Both the position numbers and the translations under genes were made by a program. The notes below the pieces were generated by a model that saw only the letters and a list, made by a program, of their open reading frames with translations, did not search any database and was not told the DNA's origin. This document shows, in pieces, positions 16,027-25,105 of a DNA stretch of 42,948 nt; position 1 is the first letter of the stretch; each line of letters starts with the position of its first letter. This DNA is from CAIWCD01 sp043782365 (GTDB taxonomy: Bacteria > Myxococcota > Myxococcia > Myxococcales > 40CM-4-68-19), in NCBI GenBank assembly GCA_043782365.1, contig JAYWAO010000061.1, positions 1-42,948 of the forward strand. Direction: 5' to 3'.

Positions 16027-18030
16027 ATGAACCCGACCCCGAGACGATTCCCGGCGACCCTGGCTGCGTTCGCCGCCCTGCTCGCCGCCTCCGCCTGCAC
16101 CGCGCCCTCCGGGCCTGGACAGGCCACGCCAAGCACCCAGTCCGCAGCGGCCGGCGGCAGCGCCGTGGCGAAGATCATGCACGACCGCGGGCTCTCCGAG
16201 GCCGACGTGACGGCGGCGCTGAAGACCTATACGCCGTCGGGCAAGAAGGACGAGTATTACACCTTCGCCTCGGGCGGCCACGGCGGCAACCTGATCGTCA
16301 TCGGCGTCCCGTCGATGCGGATCTTGAAGTACATCGCCGTCTTCACGCCAGAGCCCTGGCAGGGCTACGGCTACGGGGACGAGGCCACCAAGAAGATCCT
16401 CGCGGGCGGCCGCCGCCACGACAAGGACATCACCTGGGGCGACATGCACCACCCCGCTCTTTCGGAGACCAAGGGCGAGTACGACGGCCAGTACATCTTC
16501 GTCAACGACAAGGCGAACCCGCGCATCGCGGTGATCGACCTGAAGGACTTCACCACCGTGCAGATCGTCGCCTCGCCGCTGATCGAGTCGGAGCACGGCG
16601 CGACCTTCGTCACGCCCGACACCGAATACGTCATCGAGACTTCGCAATATGCCGCGCCCCTGGGCGGCGCATATGCCGATATCAAGGAGTACAACGAGAA
16701 GTACCGGGGCGCGATGATCTTCCACAAGTTCGACCGGACCAAGGGGCGCATCGTCCCCGAGGAGTCGTTCGCCATCGAGCTGCCGCCGTACATGCAGGAC
16801 CTCGCCGACGCCGGCAAGCTGACGTCTGATGGCTGGGCGTTCTGCAACTCGATCAACACCGAGCGCGCCACCGGCGGCATCCTCGAGGGCAACCCGCCGC
16901 TCGAGAGCGGCTCCACCAAGAACGACATGGACTACCTGCACGTGATCAACTGGCGCGCCGCCGCCGCGGTCGCCAAGGCCGGCAAGACCACCACCATCGC
17001 CGGGATGAAGGTGATCTCGCTGAAGACGGCCATCGAGGAAGGGCTGCTCTACTTCATCCCCGAGCCGAAGAGCCCGCACGGCAACGACGTCACCCCGGAC
17101 GGCGAGGACATCGTGGTGGGCGGAAAGCTCGACACCCGCGCCACCGTCTTCAACTTCAAGAAGATCAAGGCGCTGATCGACGCGAAGAAGTTCGAGGCGA
17201 AGGACCCGTACGGGGTGCCGATCCTCAACTTCGAGGCGTCGATCCGCGGCCAGGTGGAGCTGGGCCTGGGCCCGCTGCACAACCAGTTCGACGGCGACGG
17301 CAACGTCTACACCTCGCTCTTCATCGAGACCAAGGTGGCGAAGTGGAACCTCAAGGAGCTGAAGCTGATCGAGAAGATCTCGACCAACTACAACATCGGC
17401 CACCTGGTGGCGGCCGAGGGCGACACCGTCGCGCCCAAGGGCAAGTACCTCATCGCGATGAACAAGTGGGCGCTCGACCGGTTCCTCCCGGTGGGCCCGC
17501 TGCTCCCGCAGAACTTCCAGCTGATCGACCTCACCGGTGACACCAACGGCGGCAAGATGCAGCTGCTCTACGACATGCCGATCGGGCTCGGCGAGCCGCA
17601 CAACGCGCAGATGATCCTGGCGAGCCGGCTCAAGCCGATGGACATCTACAAGCCCGGCACCGACCCGGCCACCAAGGAGAAGGACCCCTTCGCGGTGGAG
17701 GGCGGCAAGGAGCGCATCGAGAAGAAGGGCGACACCGTCCACGTCTACATGACGGCGATCCGCAGCCACTTCACGCCCGACATCATCCGCGTCAAGGAGG
17801 GCGACAAGGTCGCGCTGCACATCACCAGCCTGGAGCAGGCGCACGACGCGACCCACGGCTTCACCATCGACTCGTACAACCTGCACGCCTCGCTCGAGCC
17901 AGGCAAGCACGTCAACATGGAGTTCGTCGCCGACCGCGCCGGCGTCTTCCCGCTCTACTGCACAGAGTTCTGCTCGGCGCTGCACCTGGAGATGGCCGGC
18001 TACTTCCTCGTCGAGCCGAAGAAGAAGTAG
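16027..18030 (+). CDS. nosZ: Nitrous oxide reductase, clade II type
   Basis: A 667-residue periplasmic copper enzyme reducing N2O to N2. All seven expected CuZ histidines are visible: H141 and H142 (D-M-H-H-P), H190, H351, H418, H459 and H525. The C-terminal cupredoxin domain keeps the CuA ligands H610, C645, C649, H653 and M656 (CTEFCSALHLEM). The N-terminus is a short Sec-like signal ending ASAC at C24. An RRF is present but not the RRxFLK Tat motif, consistent with clade II NosZ. It is followed by nosD, nosF, nosL and nosY, and no nosR is present, also typical of clade II. ATG 16027 follows a GAGGA ribosome site; frame-open sequence upstream is antisense-like and rejected. Confidence 0.97.
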   Translation: MNPTPRRFPATLAAFAALLAASACTAPSGPGQATPSTQSAAAGGSAVAKIMHDRGLSEADVTAALKTYTPSGKKDEYYTFASGGHGGNLIVIGVPSMRILKYIAVFTPEPWQGYGYGDEATKKILAGGRRHDKDITWGDMHHPALSETKGEYDGQYIFVNDKANPRIAVIDLKDFTTVQIVASPLIESEHGATFVTPDTEYVIETSQYAAPLGGAYADIKEYNEKYRGAMIFHKFDRTKGRIVPEESFAIELPPYMQDLADAGKLTSDGWAFCNSINTERATGGILEGNPPLESGSTKNDMDYLHVINWRAAAAVAKAGKTTTIAGMKVISLKTAIEEGLLYFIPEPKSPHGNDVTPDGEDIVVGGKLDTRATVFNFKKIKALIDAKKFEAKDPYGVPILNFEASIRGQVELGLGPLHNQFDGDGNVYTSLFIETKVAKWNLKELKLIEKISTNYNIGHLVAAEGDTVAPKGKYLIAMNKWALDRFLPVGPLLPQNFQLIDLTGDTNGGKMQLLYDMPIGLGEPHNAQMILASRLKPMDIYKPGTDPATKEKDPFAVEGGKERIEKKGDTVHVYMTAIRSHFTPDIIRVKEGDKVALHITSLEQAHDATHGFTIDSYNLHASLEPGKHVNMEFVADRAGVFPLYCTEFCSALHLEMAGYFLVEPKKK

Positions 18031-18058
18031 CGCGGGCCCCACACCACGGACGACGCCG

Positions 18059-19393
18059 ATGCGCTCCCTCTCCAGCAGCCACAGCGCAGTCAGGGCCGCC
18101 CTCGCCCTGCTGGCGATGGGAGCCTTGGCCTGCACCGAGACCGCGCGAGACGAAGGCCCGGCCTTCCACGCGCGGGCGGCGCCGCTCCGGCCGCGGGGTT
18201 GTGTCGAATTGAGCCAGCAAGCTGGGCTGGCGGAGAAGCTGAAGGCCGGACGCGAGGGGGAGTCGTTCTGCCTTGCGCCCGGGCTCTACTTCGGGCCGCT
18301 GACGCTGGCCACCGGCGTCACCCTCTATGGACCGCCCAGCGCCGTCATCCGCTCGACCGGCGAGGGCACCACGCTGCTGCTCGCCTCGCGGACCCGGCTG
18401 CTCGGGCTCACCGTCGACGGCAGCGGGAGCCGCTTCGACGTGCTCGACGCCGCCATCAAGCTCGACCAGGGCGAGGACGTCCTGATCGAGGGCGTGACCA
18501 TTGACCACGCCCTCTTCGGGATCCTGCTCAATCAATCAAAGCGCGTGCAGGTGCTGGGCAACCACGTCCGGGGGGTCGGCGGCCCCGCGCTGGGCCTGCG
18601 CGGCGACGGGATCCACCTCTGGGAGACCTACGATTCGCTGGTGGAGGCGAACCTGGTCGAGAACACCCGCGACGTGGTCGTCTGGTACTCGAGCCGCAAC
18701 GTCCTGCGCGGCAACGAGGTGCGCGGCGGCCGCTATGGCACTCACTTCATGTACAGCCACCACAACCGGCTCGAAGGCTCGCGCTATCTCGGCAACGAGG
18801 TGGGCGTGTTCGTCATGTACAGCCGCGACCTCGAGGTGCTCGGCAACACCATCCTCGACTCCTCGGGCGCCGCCGGCATGGGCCTGGGCGTCAAGGAGTC
18901 GGGCAACCTCACCGTGCGCGGGAACCTCTTCGTGCACGACACCATCGGCCTCTTCCTCGACAACTCGCCGCTCGACCTCGGCGACAAGAACCTCTTCGAA
19001 GGGAACGTCATCCGGATGGGTGACGTGGGCGTGGCCTTCCTCTCGACCACGCACGACAACGTCTTCAAGCGCAACGCCTTCCGCGACAACCACCTGCCGG
19101 TGCGGGTGGAGTCGGGCGGCGACGCGATCGGCCTCACCTGGGACGGCAACGAGTTCGACGACTACGTCGGCTATGACCTCGACGGGGACGGCGTCGGCGA
19201 CCTGCCCTATGAGCTCTCCGACTTGAGCAACGTGCTCGAATCCCGCAACGCCTCGCTCGCCTTCCTGCGCGGCACCCCGGCGCTGGCGCTGGTCTCGATG
19301 GCGGGCCACGTGGTGCCGCTCTTCGCGCCCAAGCCCGTGCTGCGCGATCCCCACCCGAGCATGAAGACCCTGGAGCGCTCCGATGCGCATTGA
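18059..19393 (+). CDS. nosD: NosD periplasmic copper-site maturation protein
   Basis: A 444-residue exported protein with a signal peptide ending near GALAC (about C25), then tandem right-handed beta-helix rungs with recurring L-x-G-N and N-x-V/L patterns (for example NVLRGNEV, NLTVRGNLF, NVFKRNAF). NosD works with the NosFY ABC transporter and NosL to deliver copper and sulfur for the CuZ centre. It starts 28 bases after nosZ and overlaps nosF by 11 bases. Length and repeats match the family. Confidence 0.92.
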   Translation: MRSLSSSHSAVRAALALLAMGALACTETARDEGPAFHARAAPLRPRGCVELSQQAGLAEKLKAGREGESFCLAPGLYFGPLTLATGVTLYGPPSAVIRSTGEGTTLLLASRTRLLGLTVDGSGSRFDVLDAAIKLDQGEDVLIEGVTIDHALFGILLNQSKRVQVLGNHVRGVGGPALGLRGDGIHLWETYDSLVEANLVENTRDVVVWYSSRNVLRGNEVRGGRYGTHFMYSHHNRLEGSRYLGNEVGVFVMYSRDLEVLGNTILDSSGAAGMGLGVKESGNLTVRGNLFVHDTIGLFLDNSPLDLGDKNLFEGNVIRMGDVGVAFLSTTHDNVFKRNAFRDNHLPVRVESGGDAIGLTWDGNEFDDYVGYDLDGDGVGDLPYELSDLSNVLESRNASLAFLRGTPALALVSMAGHVVPLFAPKPVLRDPHPSMKTLERSDAH

Positions 19394-20135
19394 GATCAGG
19401 CAGGCCACCAAGCGCTTCGGCGGCGTGCAGGCGCTGCGCGGCGTCGATCTGGTGGTGCCCGAGGGCCGCAGGCTGGCGCTGGTGGGCCCCAACGGCTCGG
19501 GCAAGTCCACCCTGGTGCGCGCGCTGCTCGGCCTCATCGACGTGGGCGGCGCGGTGCTGCTCGACGGCCACTCGCCCTACGAGTCGCGCATCGAGGTCGC
19601 CCGCAAGCTCGCCTATGTCCCCCAGGTGGCGCCCGCGTTGGGCGCGACGGTGCGCGAGGTGGTAGATTTGGTGACGCTGACCCGCGGCCTCGCGGTGACC
19701 GAGGTGGAGAAGGTGGCCCGCTCGCTCGACCTCTCGCTCGAGAGCGTCGCGCGGCAGCCCTTCCGCAACCTCTCGGGCGGGATGAAGCAGAAGCTGCTGC
19801 TGGCCATCGCCTTCGCAGCCAGGCCCCAGCTCCTGGTGATGGACGAGCCGACCGCCAGCCTCGACGCCCGCACGCGCGAGCGCTTCTTCGGGCTCTGCGA
19901 GGAGCTGGGCAGCGAGGTGACGCTCATCCTCTGCTCGCACCGGGTGGAGGAGCTGCAGAAGCTGGCGCAGCACGTGGTCGCGCTCGAGGAGGGGCGCGTG
20001 GTCTTCGACGGGCCCGCCGTCGGGTACCTCGAATCGGCGATCCAGCCGCCGACCGCGCCGTTGCCCGGGGCCGCCGCGGTGGACGCGCGCGGCCTGCTCA
20101 CCTTTGCGGGGGCGGCGCTGCCCTCGGGCGCCTAG
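19383..20135 (+). CDS. nosF: NosF ABC transporter ATPase
   Basis: A 250-residue ATPase with Walker A GPNGSGKST (about 35-43), signature LSGGMKQKLLLA and Walker B LLVMDEPTASLD. It pairs with NosY and NosD in NosZ copper-site assembly. The start lies inside the 3' end of nosD (11-base overlap), showing tight coupling, and it is followed after 9 bases by nosL. The C-terminal extension of about 40 residues is Ala/Pro-rich. Confidence 0.94.
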   Translation: MRIEIRQATKRFGGVQALRGVDLVVPEGRRLALVGPNGSGKSTLVRALLGLIDVGGAVLLDGHSPYESRIEVARKLAYVPQVAPALGATVREVVDLVTLTRGLAVTEVEKVARSLDLSLESVARQPFRNLSGGMKQKLLLAIAFAARPQLLVMDEPTASLDARTRERFFGLCEELGSEVTLILCSHRVEELQKLAQHVVALEEGRVVFDGPAVGYLESAIQPPTAPLPGAAAVDARGLLTFAGAALPSGA

Positions 20136-20144
20136 AGGCCGACC

Positions 20145-20630
20145 ATGGCGAACCCTGCCGTTCTCAGCGAAGTCCCCCGCGAGCGCCGCGGCGATTGGGG
20201 CCTCGCGGTGGGCCTCGCGCTCGGGCTCGCCGCGGCGGGCGCGTTCGTCCTCCTGCTCCTGCGGGCGCAAGCGCTCCCGACCGGCCCCGTCCCCGTGGCG
20301 TGGGACAAGGAGGCGTGCGCCCACTGCCGCATGCACGTGGGTGAGGCCCGCTTCGCCGCGCAGCTCCAGCTCGCCGACGGCCGCGTGCTGAACTTCGACG
20401 ACCCCGGCTGCCTCTTCTCGTTCCGCGCCAAGGACCAGTCGCCGGTCCACGCGACCTACTTCCACCACTACCGCCAGGACCGCTGGCTGACCCCGGCCGA
20501 GGCAGGCTTCGTCCCGGTGATGCCGACGCCGATGGGCTTCGGGCTCGCCGCGGTCGACGCCGCCACCCCGGACGCGCTGTCCGAAGACCAGGCAGCAGCG
20601 CGCGTGCGCGCGAAAGAGGGCCCCCGATGA
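20145..20630 (+). CDS. nosL: NosL-like copper chaperone, membrane anchored
   Basis: A 161-residue protein. Unlike classical lipoprotein NosL it has an uncleaved-looking N-terminal helix (about 19-39). The metal-binding motif C58-A-H-C61-R-M63 and the following R-F-A-A-Q and F-D-D-P-G-C segments are those of NosL, which delivers Cu(I) to apo-NosZ through NosDFY. It overlaps nosY by ATGA. Confidence 0.87.
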   Translation: MANPAVLSEVPRERRGDWGLAVGLALGLAAAGAFVLLLLRAQALPTGPVPVAWDKEACAHCRMHVGEARFAAQLQLADGRVLNFDDPGCLFSFRAKDQSPVHATYFHHYRQDRWLTPAEAGFVPVMPTPMGFGLAAVDAATPDALSEDQAAARVRAKEGPR

Positions 20631-21478
20631 CGCCCCTCAACCCCACGGCCCGCGAGCTCTTCGCGGTGGCGCGGCTCGACTTCGCCGACGTGCGCCGCTC
20701 GCGCTGGATGGTCTTCTGCGGCGCGCTCTATGCCCTGCTCGGGGGCGCCTTCGTCTTCGTCGGCATGCGCGAGTCGAGCGTGCTCGGCTTCTCCGGCATG
20801 GGCCGCGCGCTGATGTCGATGATCCACGCGCTCATCCTGGTGCTGCCGCTCCTGGCGCTCACCGCCACCGGGCAGGTGATCAACCGCTCCCGCGACGACG
20901 GCACCCTGGAGCTGCTCTTCAGCCACCCCGTGCGCCGCGGGGTCTACTTCACGGCGGTGACCCTGACGCGCTACGCGGTGCTCACCGTCCCGTTGCTCGC
21001 GCTGCTGCTCGGCATGGCGCTGCTCGGCAAGGTGGTCTTCCGCGACGACGTCAACTGGGCCTTCCTCGCGCAGTCGCTCCTCATCAGCTGCTCGCTGCTC
21101 GCCGCCTATGTGGGCATCGGCGTCGCCGTCTCCACCCTGGTGCGCAGCCAGGCCCGCGCGGTGATCTGGCTGCTCTTCCTCTGGGCGCTCGGCGCCGCCC
21201 TGCTCGACTTCGGCCTCGTCGCGCTGCTCTTGCGCTTCCGCGTCAACGCGCAGACGGTCTTCCTGCTCGCCTCGCTCAACCCCGTGCAGGCGGCCCGCAT
21301 GGCGCTCCTGGCCGGGGCTTCGCACGAGCTCTCGGTGCTCGGCCCGGTCGGCTTCTATCTCTCCAACCAGGTGGGCGCCGCCGGGCTCTTCGCGCTCGGC
21401 GTCGTCTGGCCCGCCGTGGTGGGCCTCGGGGCCTTCTTGCTCGCGCTGCGCAGCTTCCGCCGCTCCGACATCGTCTGA
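20627..21478 (+). CDS. nosY: NosY ABC transporter permease
   Basis: A 283-residue inner-membrane permease with about six hydrophobic helices and the ABC-2 type loop NRSRDDGTLELLFSHPVRR that contacts NosF. It is the membrane subunit of the NosDFY complex that matures NosZ. Its ATG overlaps the nosL stop. Confidence 0.92.
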   Translation: MTPLNPTARELFAVARLDFADVRRSRWMVFCGALYALLGGAFVFVGMRESSVLGFSGMGRALMSMIHALILVLPLLALTATGQVINRSRDDGTLELLFSHPVRRGVYFTAVTLTRYAVLTVPLLALLLGMALLGKVVFRDDVNWAFLAQSLLISCSLLAAYVGIGVAVSTLVRSQARAVIWLLFLWALGAALLDFGLVALLLRFRVNAQTVFLLASLNPVQAARMALLAGASHELSVLGPVGFYLSNQVGAAGLFALGVVWPAVVGLGAFLLALRSFRRSDIV

Positions 21479-21529
21479 GGCAGCGTCTTTCCGAAGCACG
21501 CCGTTCCAAGCGCCACCGCGGAGCACGCC

Positions 21530-22177
21530 ATGCAACTGATGATGAACAAGTTCTACGAGTTCCTCAACCGGCCCCTCTTCATGCGCGCGCGCTTCGCGCT
21601 CGCCGTGCTGGTGGTGCCGCTGGCGCTCTCGTTCACCGCGCCGCTCTGGCGCATCTCGATGACGGCCCCGCAGTACCTCAAGGGCCTGACCATGGACGTC
21701 TACGCCTACAAGCTCGAGGGCGGAAACGACGGCCAGCACATCACCGAGATCAACACGCTCAACCACTACATCGGCATGCACCACCTCGACCGGACGGCGG
21801 CCGCCGACCTCGACTGGATCCCCTTCGCCCTCGGCGCGCTGGCGGTGATGGCCCTGCGGGTGGCCGCGGTGGGCGCGGTCAAGGACCTCGTCGACCTGGT
21901 GGTGATGACCGGCTACGTGTCGGCCTTTGCGTTCGGCCGCTTCGTCTATCGGCTCTATGTCTTCGGCCACGACCTCGCGCCCGACGCGCCGGTCAAGGTG
22001 AAGCCGTTCATGCCGGTGGTGCTGGGACACAAGACGGTGGCCAACTTCGAGACCTACTCGTATCCGCAGGCGGGCAGCTACTACCTGGGCGCCTTCGTCA
22101 CCGGCGTGGTCGTGCTGCTCCTCTGGCACCTGGTGGTGGGGCGGCGGCAGGCGGTGAAGAGCCGGCCTGCGGCCTGA
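21530..22177 (+). CDS. Nos-cluster membrane protein with His/Met-rich loop
   Basis: A 215-residue protein with four predicted helices (about 21-40, 96-115, 119-144 and 183-206). The loop after helix 1 carries G-G-N-D-G-Q-H-I-T-E-I-N-T-L-N-H-Y-I-G-M-H-H, plausible for copper or haem binding, and a second His lies in LGHKTV. I recall similar EIN-LNHYIGM proteins with clade II nos genes but cannot assign an established name; it may correspond to the nos-linked membrane proteins of unknown role. GGAG is spaced 7 bases from the ATG at 21530. It is the last gene of the operon in this orientation. Confidence 0.7.
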   Translation: MQLMMNKFYEFLNRPLFMRARFALAVLVVPLALSFTAPLWRISMTAPQYLKGLTMDVYAYKLEGGNDGQHITEINTLNHYIGMHHLDRTAAADLDWIPFALGALAVMALRVAAVGAVKDLVDLVVMTGYVSAFAFGRFVYRLYVFGHDLAPDAPVKVKPFMPVVLGHKTVANFETYSYPQAGSYYLGAFVTGVVVLLLWHLVVGRRQAVKSRPAA

Positions 22178-22202
22178 GCCCCGGGCGGCAGCTGCGGCTC
22201 TG

Positions 22203-22661
22203 CTAGAGCGCCGCGGCGCACGGGGCCGCAGCGGCGCCCGGCTCCTGCACGGTGCAGGTGACCTTTGCCTGCGCCGATCCGCAGAGCTGCACGATCTTCG
22301 TCACCACCGCGACCATCCGCAGCTCCAGCTCGGGCTGGATGTCCTTGTCCTTGCGCCCGCCCGGCCAGGTGGCGGTGACCTTGATCGCGGACGCCTTCTC
22401 GCCTTTGTCGAACCGCACTCCAAAGGTGCCGCCCGTCATTACCGCGGAGTGGAGGTATTGCGGGCCGATCACCCAGCGCCGCTCGGTCTCCACCTTCTTC
22501 GCCGACATCCCGAGCTCCTTGACCGAGTGGTCGAGGCACGAGTCCATCGCGGCGGGCACCTCGGCGCTGGCCGAGAGCGTGGTCGCCGGTGCGTCGGCAG
22601 CGGCCGCCGCTTGGGTGAGGAGGGCTGCTGCGAGGAGGGACGCGCGAAGGGGGTTTGCCAT
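22203..22661 (-). CDS. Secreted hypothetical protein
   Basis: A 152-residue protein with a signal peptide (residues 1 to about 24, ending TQAAAAADA) and four cysteines in the mature part: C53-type in DSCLDHS, then QLCGSA, KVTCTV and a late PCAAAL. These could form two disulfides. I recognise no family. It is convergent with the nos operon (25-base gap) and divergent from the cytochrome c gene. Longer in-frame sequence upstream lacks a signal peptide, so ATG 22661 is chosen. Confidence 0.6.
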   Translation of the reverse strand: MANPLRASLLAAALLTQAAAAADAPATTLSASAEVPAAMDSCLDHSVKELGMSAKKVETERRWVIGPQYLHSAVMTGGTFGVRFDKGEKASAIKVTATWPGGRKDKDIQPELELRMVAVVTKIVQLCGSAQAKVTCTVQEPGAAAAPCAAAL

Positions 22662-22775
22662 TGGGCGGAGCACAGCAATTGTCGCGCCGGATTGGCTGGC
22701 TGGTCGGACGACCCTGCGGGCCAGCCGCGCCCACGAGCGGAGGCGGAGCCGCGGGGTTTGGGGGCTGCTCCAGCC

Positions 22776-22790
22776 GTTCCAGAATGGCAC
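22776..22790. promoter_or_regulatory. One-mismatch GTTC-N7-GAAC-like site upstream of the cytochrome c gene
   Basis: GTTC-cagaatg-GCAC keeps the left half-site and spacing of the nosZ and RIC sites but has GCAC instead of GAAC. Its centre lies about 90 bases upstream of the start predicted from the sigma-54-like element at 22846-22861. It is weaker than the other two copies. Confidence 0.35.
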
Positions 22791-22845
22791 AGCGGATTGA
22801 GCCTCGCCGGTCGGCCTGGCCTGTCGTCAGAAAGAGCCAACACGG

Positions 22846-22861
22846 TGGCTTGCAGCGTGCA
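22846..22861 (+). promoter_or_regulatory. Weak sigma-54-like promoter of the cytochrome c gene
   Basis: TGGCTTGCAGCGTGCA keeps GG-N10-GC spacing but matches only 9 of 12 informative consensus positions. The predicted start is near 22872, about 19 bases before the ATG at 22891. Confidence 0.35.
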
Positions 22862-22890
22862 TTCCGCCTAAGCTCACTCTTCGAGGTCCT

Positions 22891-23274
22891 ATGCGCATCG
22901 CCACCGTCCTCCCCGCAGCCTTTGGCCTCCTGGTCGCCCTCTCCGGCTGCAAGGCCGCCGACCCGTTCGCCAACATCACCCCCGCTGCGCGCGGCGAGGC
23001 CACCACCATCTTCGCCACTCGCTGCACGCCCTGTCACGGCGCGGGCGGCCGCGGCGACGGCCCCGCCTCCGCCGGCCTCACCCCCAAGCCGCGCAACTTC
23101 ACCGACCCGAAGTGGCAGGGTGGCGTGACCGACGAGCACCTCGAGAAGATCATCCAGTACGGCGGCAGCGCCGTTGGCAAGAGCCCGGCGATGCCGTCCA
23201 ACCCGGATCTCATGAGCAAGCCCGAGGTGGTCAGCGCGCTGCGGGCCCACGTGCGCAGCCTCAAGCAGGAGTAG
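22891..23274 (+). CDS. Lipoprotein mono-haem c-type cytochrome
   Basis: A 127-residue electron carrier with a canonical lipobox (L-S-G-C20), so membrane-tethered in the periplasm. The haem is attached at C45-T-P-C48-H49 and the distal ligand is probably a Met in KSPAMPSN. The fold is a small class I cytochrome of the cbb3-CcoP/cytochrome c6 style. Placed after the nos cluster, it is a candidate donor to NosZ, since clade II systems lack NosR and use varied cytochromes. The stop abuts the convergent RIC stop with no bases between. Confidence 0.92.
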   Translation: MRIATVLPAAFGLLVALSGCKAADPFANITPAARGEATTIFATRCTPCHGAGGRGDGPASAGLTPKPRNFTDPKWQGGVTDEHLEKIIQYGGSAVGKSPAMPSNPDLMSKPEVVSALRAHVRSLKQE

Positions 23275-23931
23275 TCAGCACCGAGGGTGCAGCACGTTGA
23301 GCTCGAGGTGCGCGTGCCGCACCAGGTCCTGGTCCAGCGCGGCCAGCTCCGCGTAGAGCGAGCGCTGGCTCCGGCAGGCGTCGGCCGGCGGCGAGTAATA
23401 CTCGGCCACCGGCCGCAGCCGCCCCAGGAGCTGCACCACCTGCTCATGGTCCTTGCGCGAGGCCGCGAGCAGCTGCGCCAGCCCGGGAGCGGACTCGCCC
23501 GACTGGAGCAGTGGAAAGAGGTGCGCCTCCTCCCGCTCCAGCTGCGCGGTGACGAGCCGCGAGAGCAGCGTCACCCCCGAGGCCAGCTCGATCAAGTGCC
23601 GATGACCGTGCACCTCGGCCACCTTGGCGGAGAGGTCCACCACCACCCGCAGCGCGCTCCTCGCGTAGGCGTGGTGACGCGCCTGCAGCTCGACGAGCAG
23701 GTCTGGCGTCGGGAGGTCGCGCGCGTCGAGGACCATCGGGTCGGGACCGAGCGCGGCCGCCGCGGCGAGGGCGGCCTGGGCCTGGGCGAGCGGAACTCCG
23801 CGCGCAGCGCAGGCCGCCTCGAGCGACGACGCCCCTGCGCAGGCGTAGTCGAGCCCGAGCGCGCGCAGGGCCTCCTCGCACTCCGGGTGTTCGAGGGCGA
23901 GGGCGGCGAGCGCTTGGTCGGGTGCGAACAT
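23275..23931 (-). CDS. ric: RIC/YtfE/ScdA-family di-iron repair protein
   Basis: A 218-residue protein. The N-terminal ScdA/DUF542 domain (1-50, LGLDYACAGASSL; one Cys where the pair CC is common) is followed by a hemerythrin-like four-helix domain. Ligand-type residues include H86/H87, H112, E135, H162-E163 and the terminal H206-A-H-L-E210 with H215. RIC proteins repair Fe-S centres damaged by NO or oxidants and may handle NO themselves. The ATG at 23931 coincides with the start of a false upstream reading frame on the other strand. A strong sigma-54 promoter precedes it. Confidence 0.88.
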   Translation of the reverse strand: MFAPDQALAALALEHPECEEALRALGLDYACAGASSLEAACAARGVPLAQAQAALAAAAALGPDPMVLDARDLPTPDLLVELQARHHAYARSALRVVVDLSAKVAEVHGHRHLIELASGVTLLSRLVTAQLEREEAHLFPLLQSGESAPGLAQLLAASRKDHEQVVQLLGRLRPVAEYYSPPADACRSQRSLYAELAALDQDLVRHAHLELNVLHPRC

Positions 23932-23970
23932 GGGCGGCCTCAGCGGCTGGCGGAGAGAGCAGAACCATAG

Positions 23971-23986
23971 AGCAGCCGCCGTGCCA
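23971..23986 (-). promoter_or_regulatory. Sigma-54-type (-24/-12) promoter of ric
   Basis: On the minus strand, cTGGCACGGCGGCTGCT contains a perfect TGGCACG element and GG-N10-GC spacing, with a single mismatch in TTGCW (CTGCT). Transcription would start near 23960, about 29 bases before the ric ATG. Confidence 0.72.
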
Positions 23987-24026
23987 GCCACGAGCGAAGA
24001 GGGGCTGGACAGCGCGAGGCCAAAGT

Positions 24027-24034
24027 GTTCAACC

Positions 24035-24041
<7 letters not shown>
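24027..24041. promoter_or_regulatory. Candidate activator site between ric and its regulator (GTTC-N7-GAAC)
   Basis: GTTC-aaccgtg-GAAC has the same spacing as the nosZ copy and 13 of 17 identical bases over tGTTC...GAACg; a further GTGGAAC half-site follows at 24044-24050. It is centred about 75 bases upstream of the predicted ric transcription start and overlaps the probable GTG start of the activator gene, so it could both activate ric and repress the regulator. Confidence 0.6.
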
Positions 24042-25087
<1,046 letters not shown>

Positions 25088-25105
25088 CGCGACCGGAGTC
25101 CGGCG

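Noticed and set aside
16027..16098. Tat signal on NosZ
   Set aside because: An RRF occurs but without the S/T-R-R-x-F-L-K pattern; the segment behaves as a Sec signal. Not strong enough for either Tat or a firm lipobox.
23930..24034. ATG 23930 as start of the sigma-54 activator
   Set aside because: It coincides with the ric start codon on the other strand and would cover the predicted ric promoter; its extra 35 residues show no domain character.
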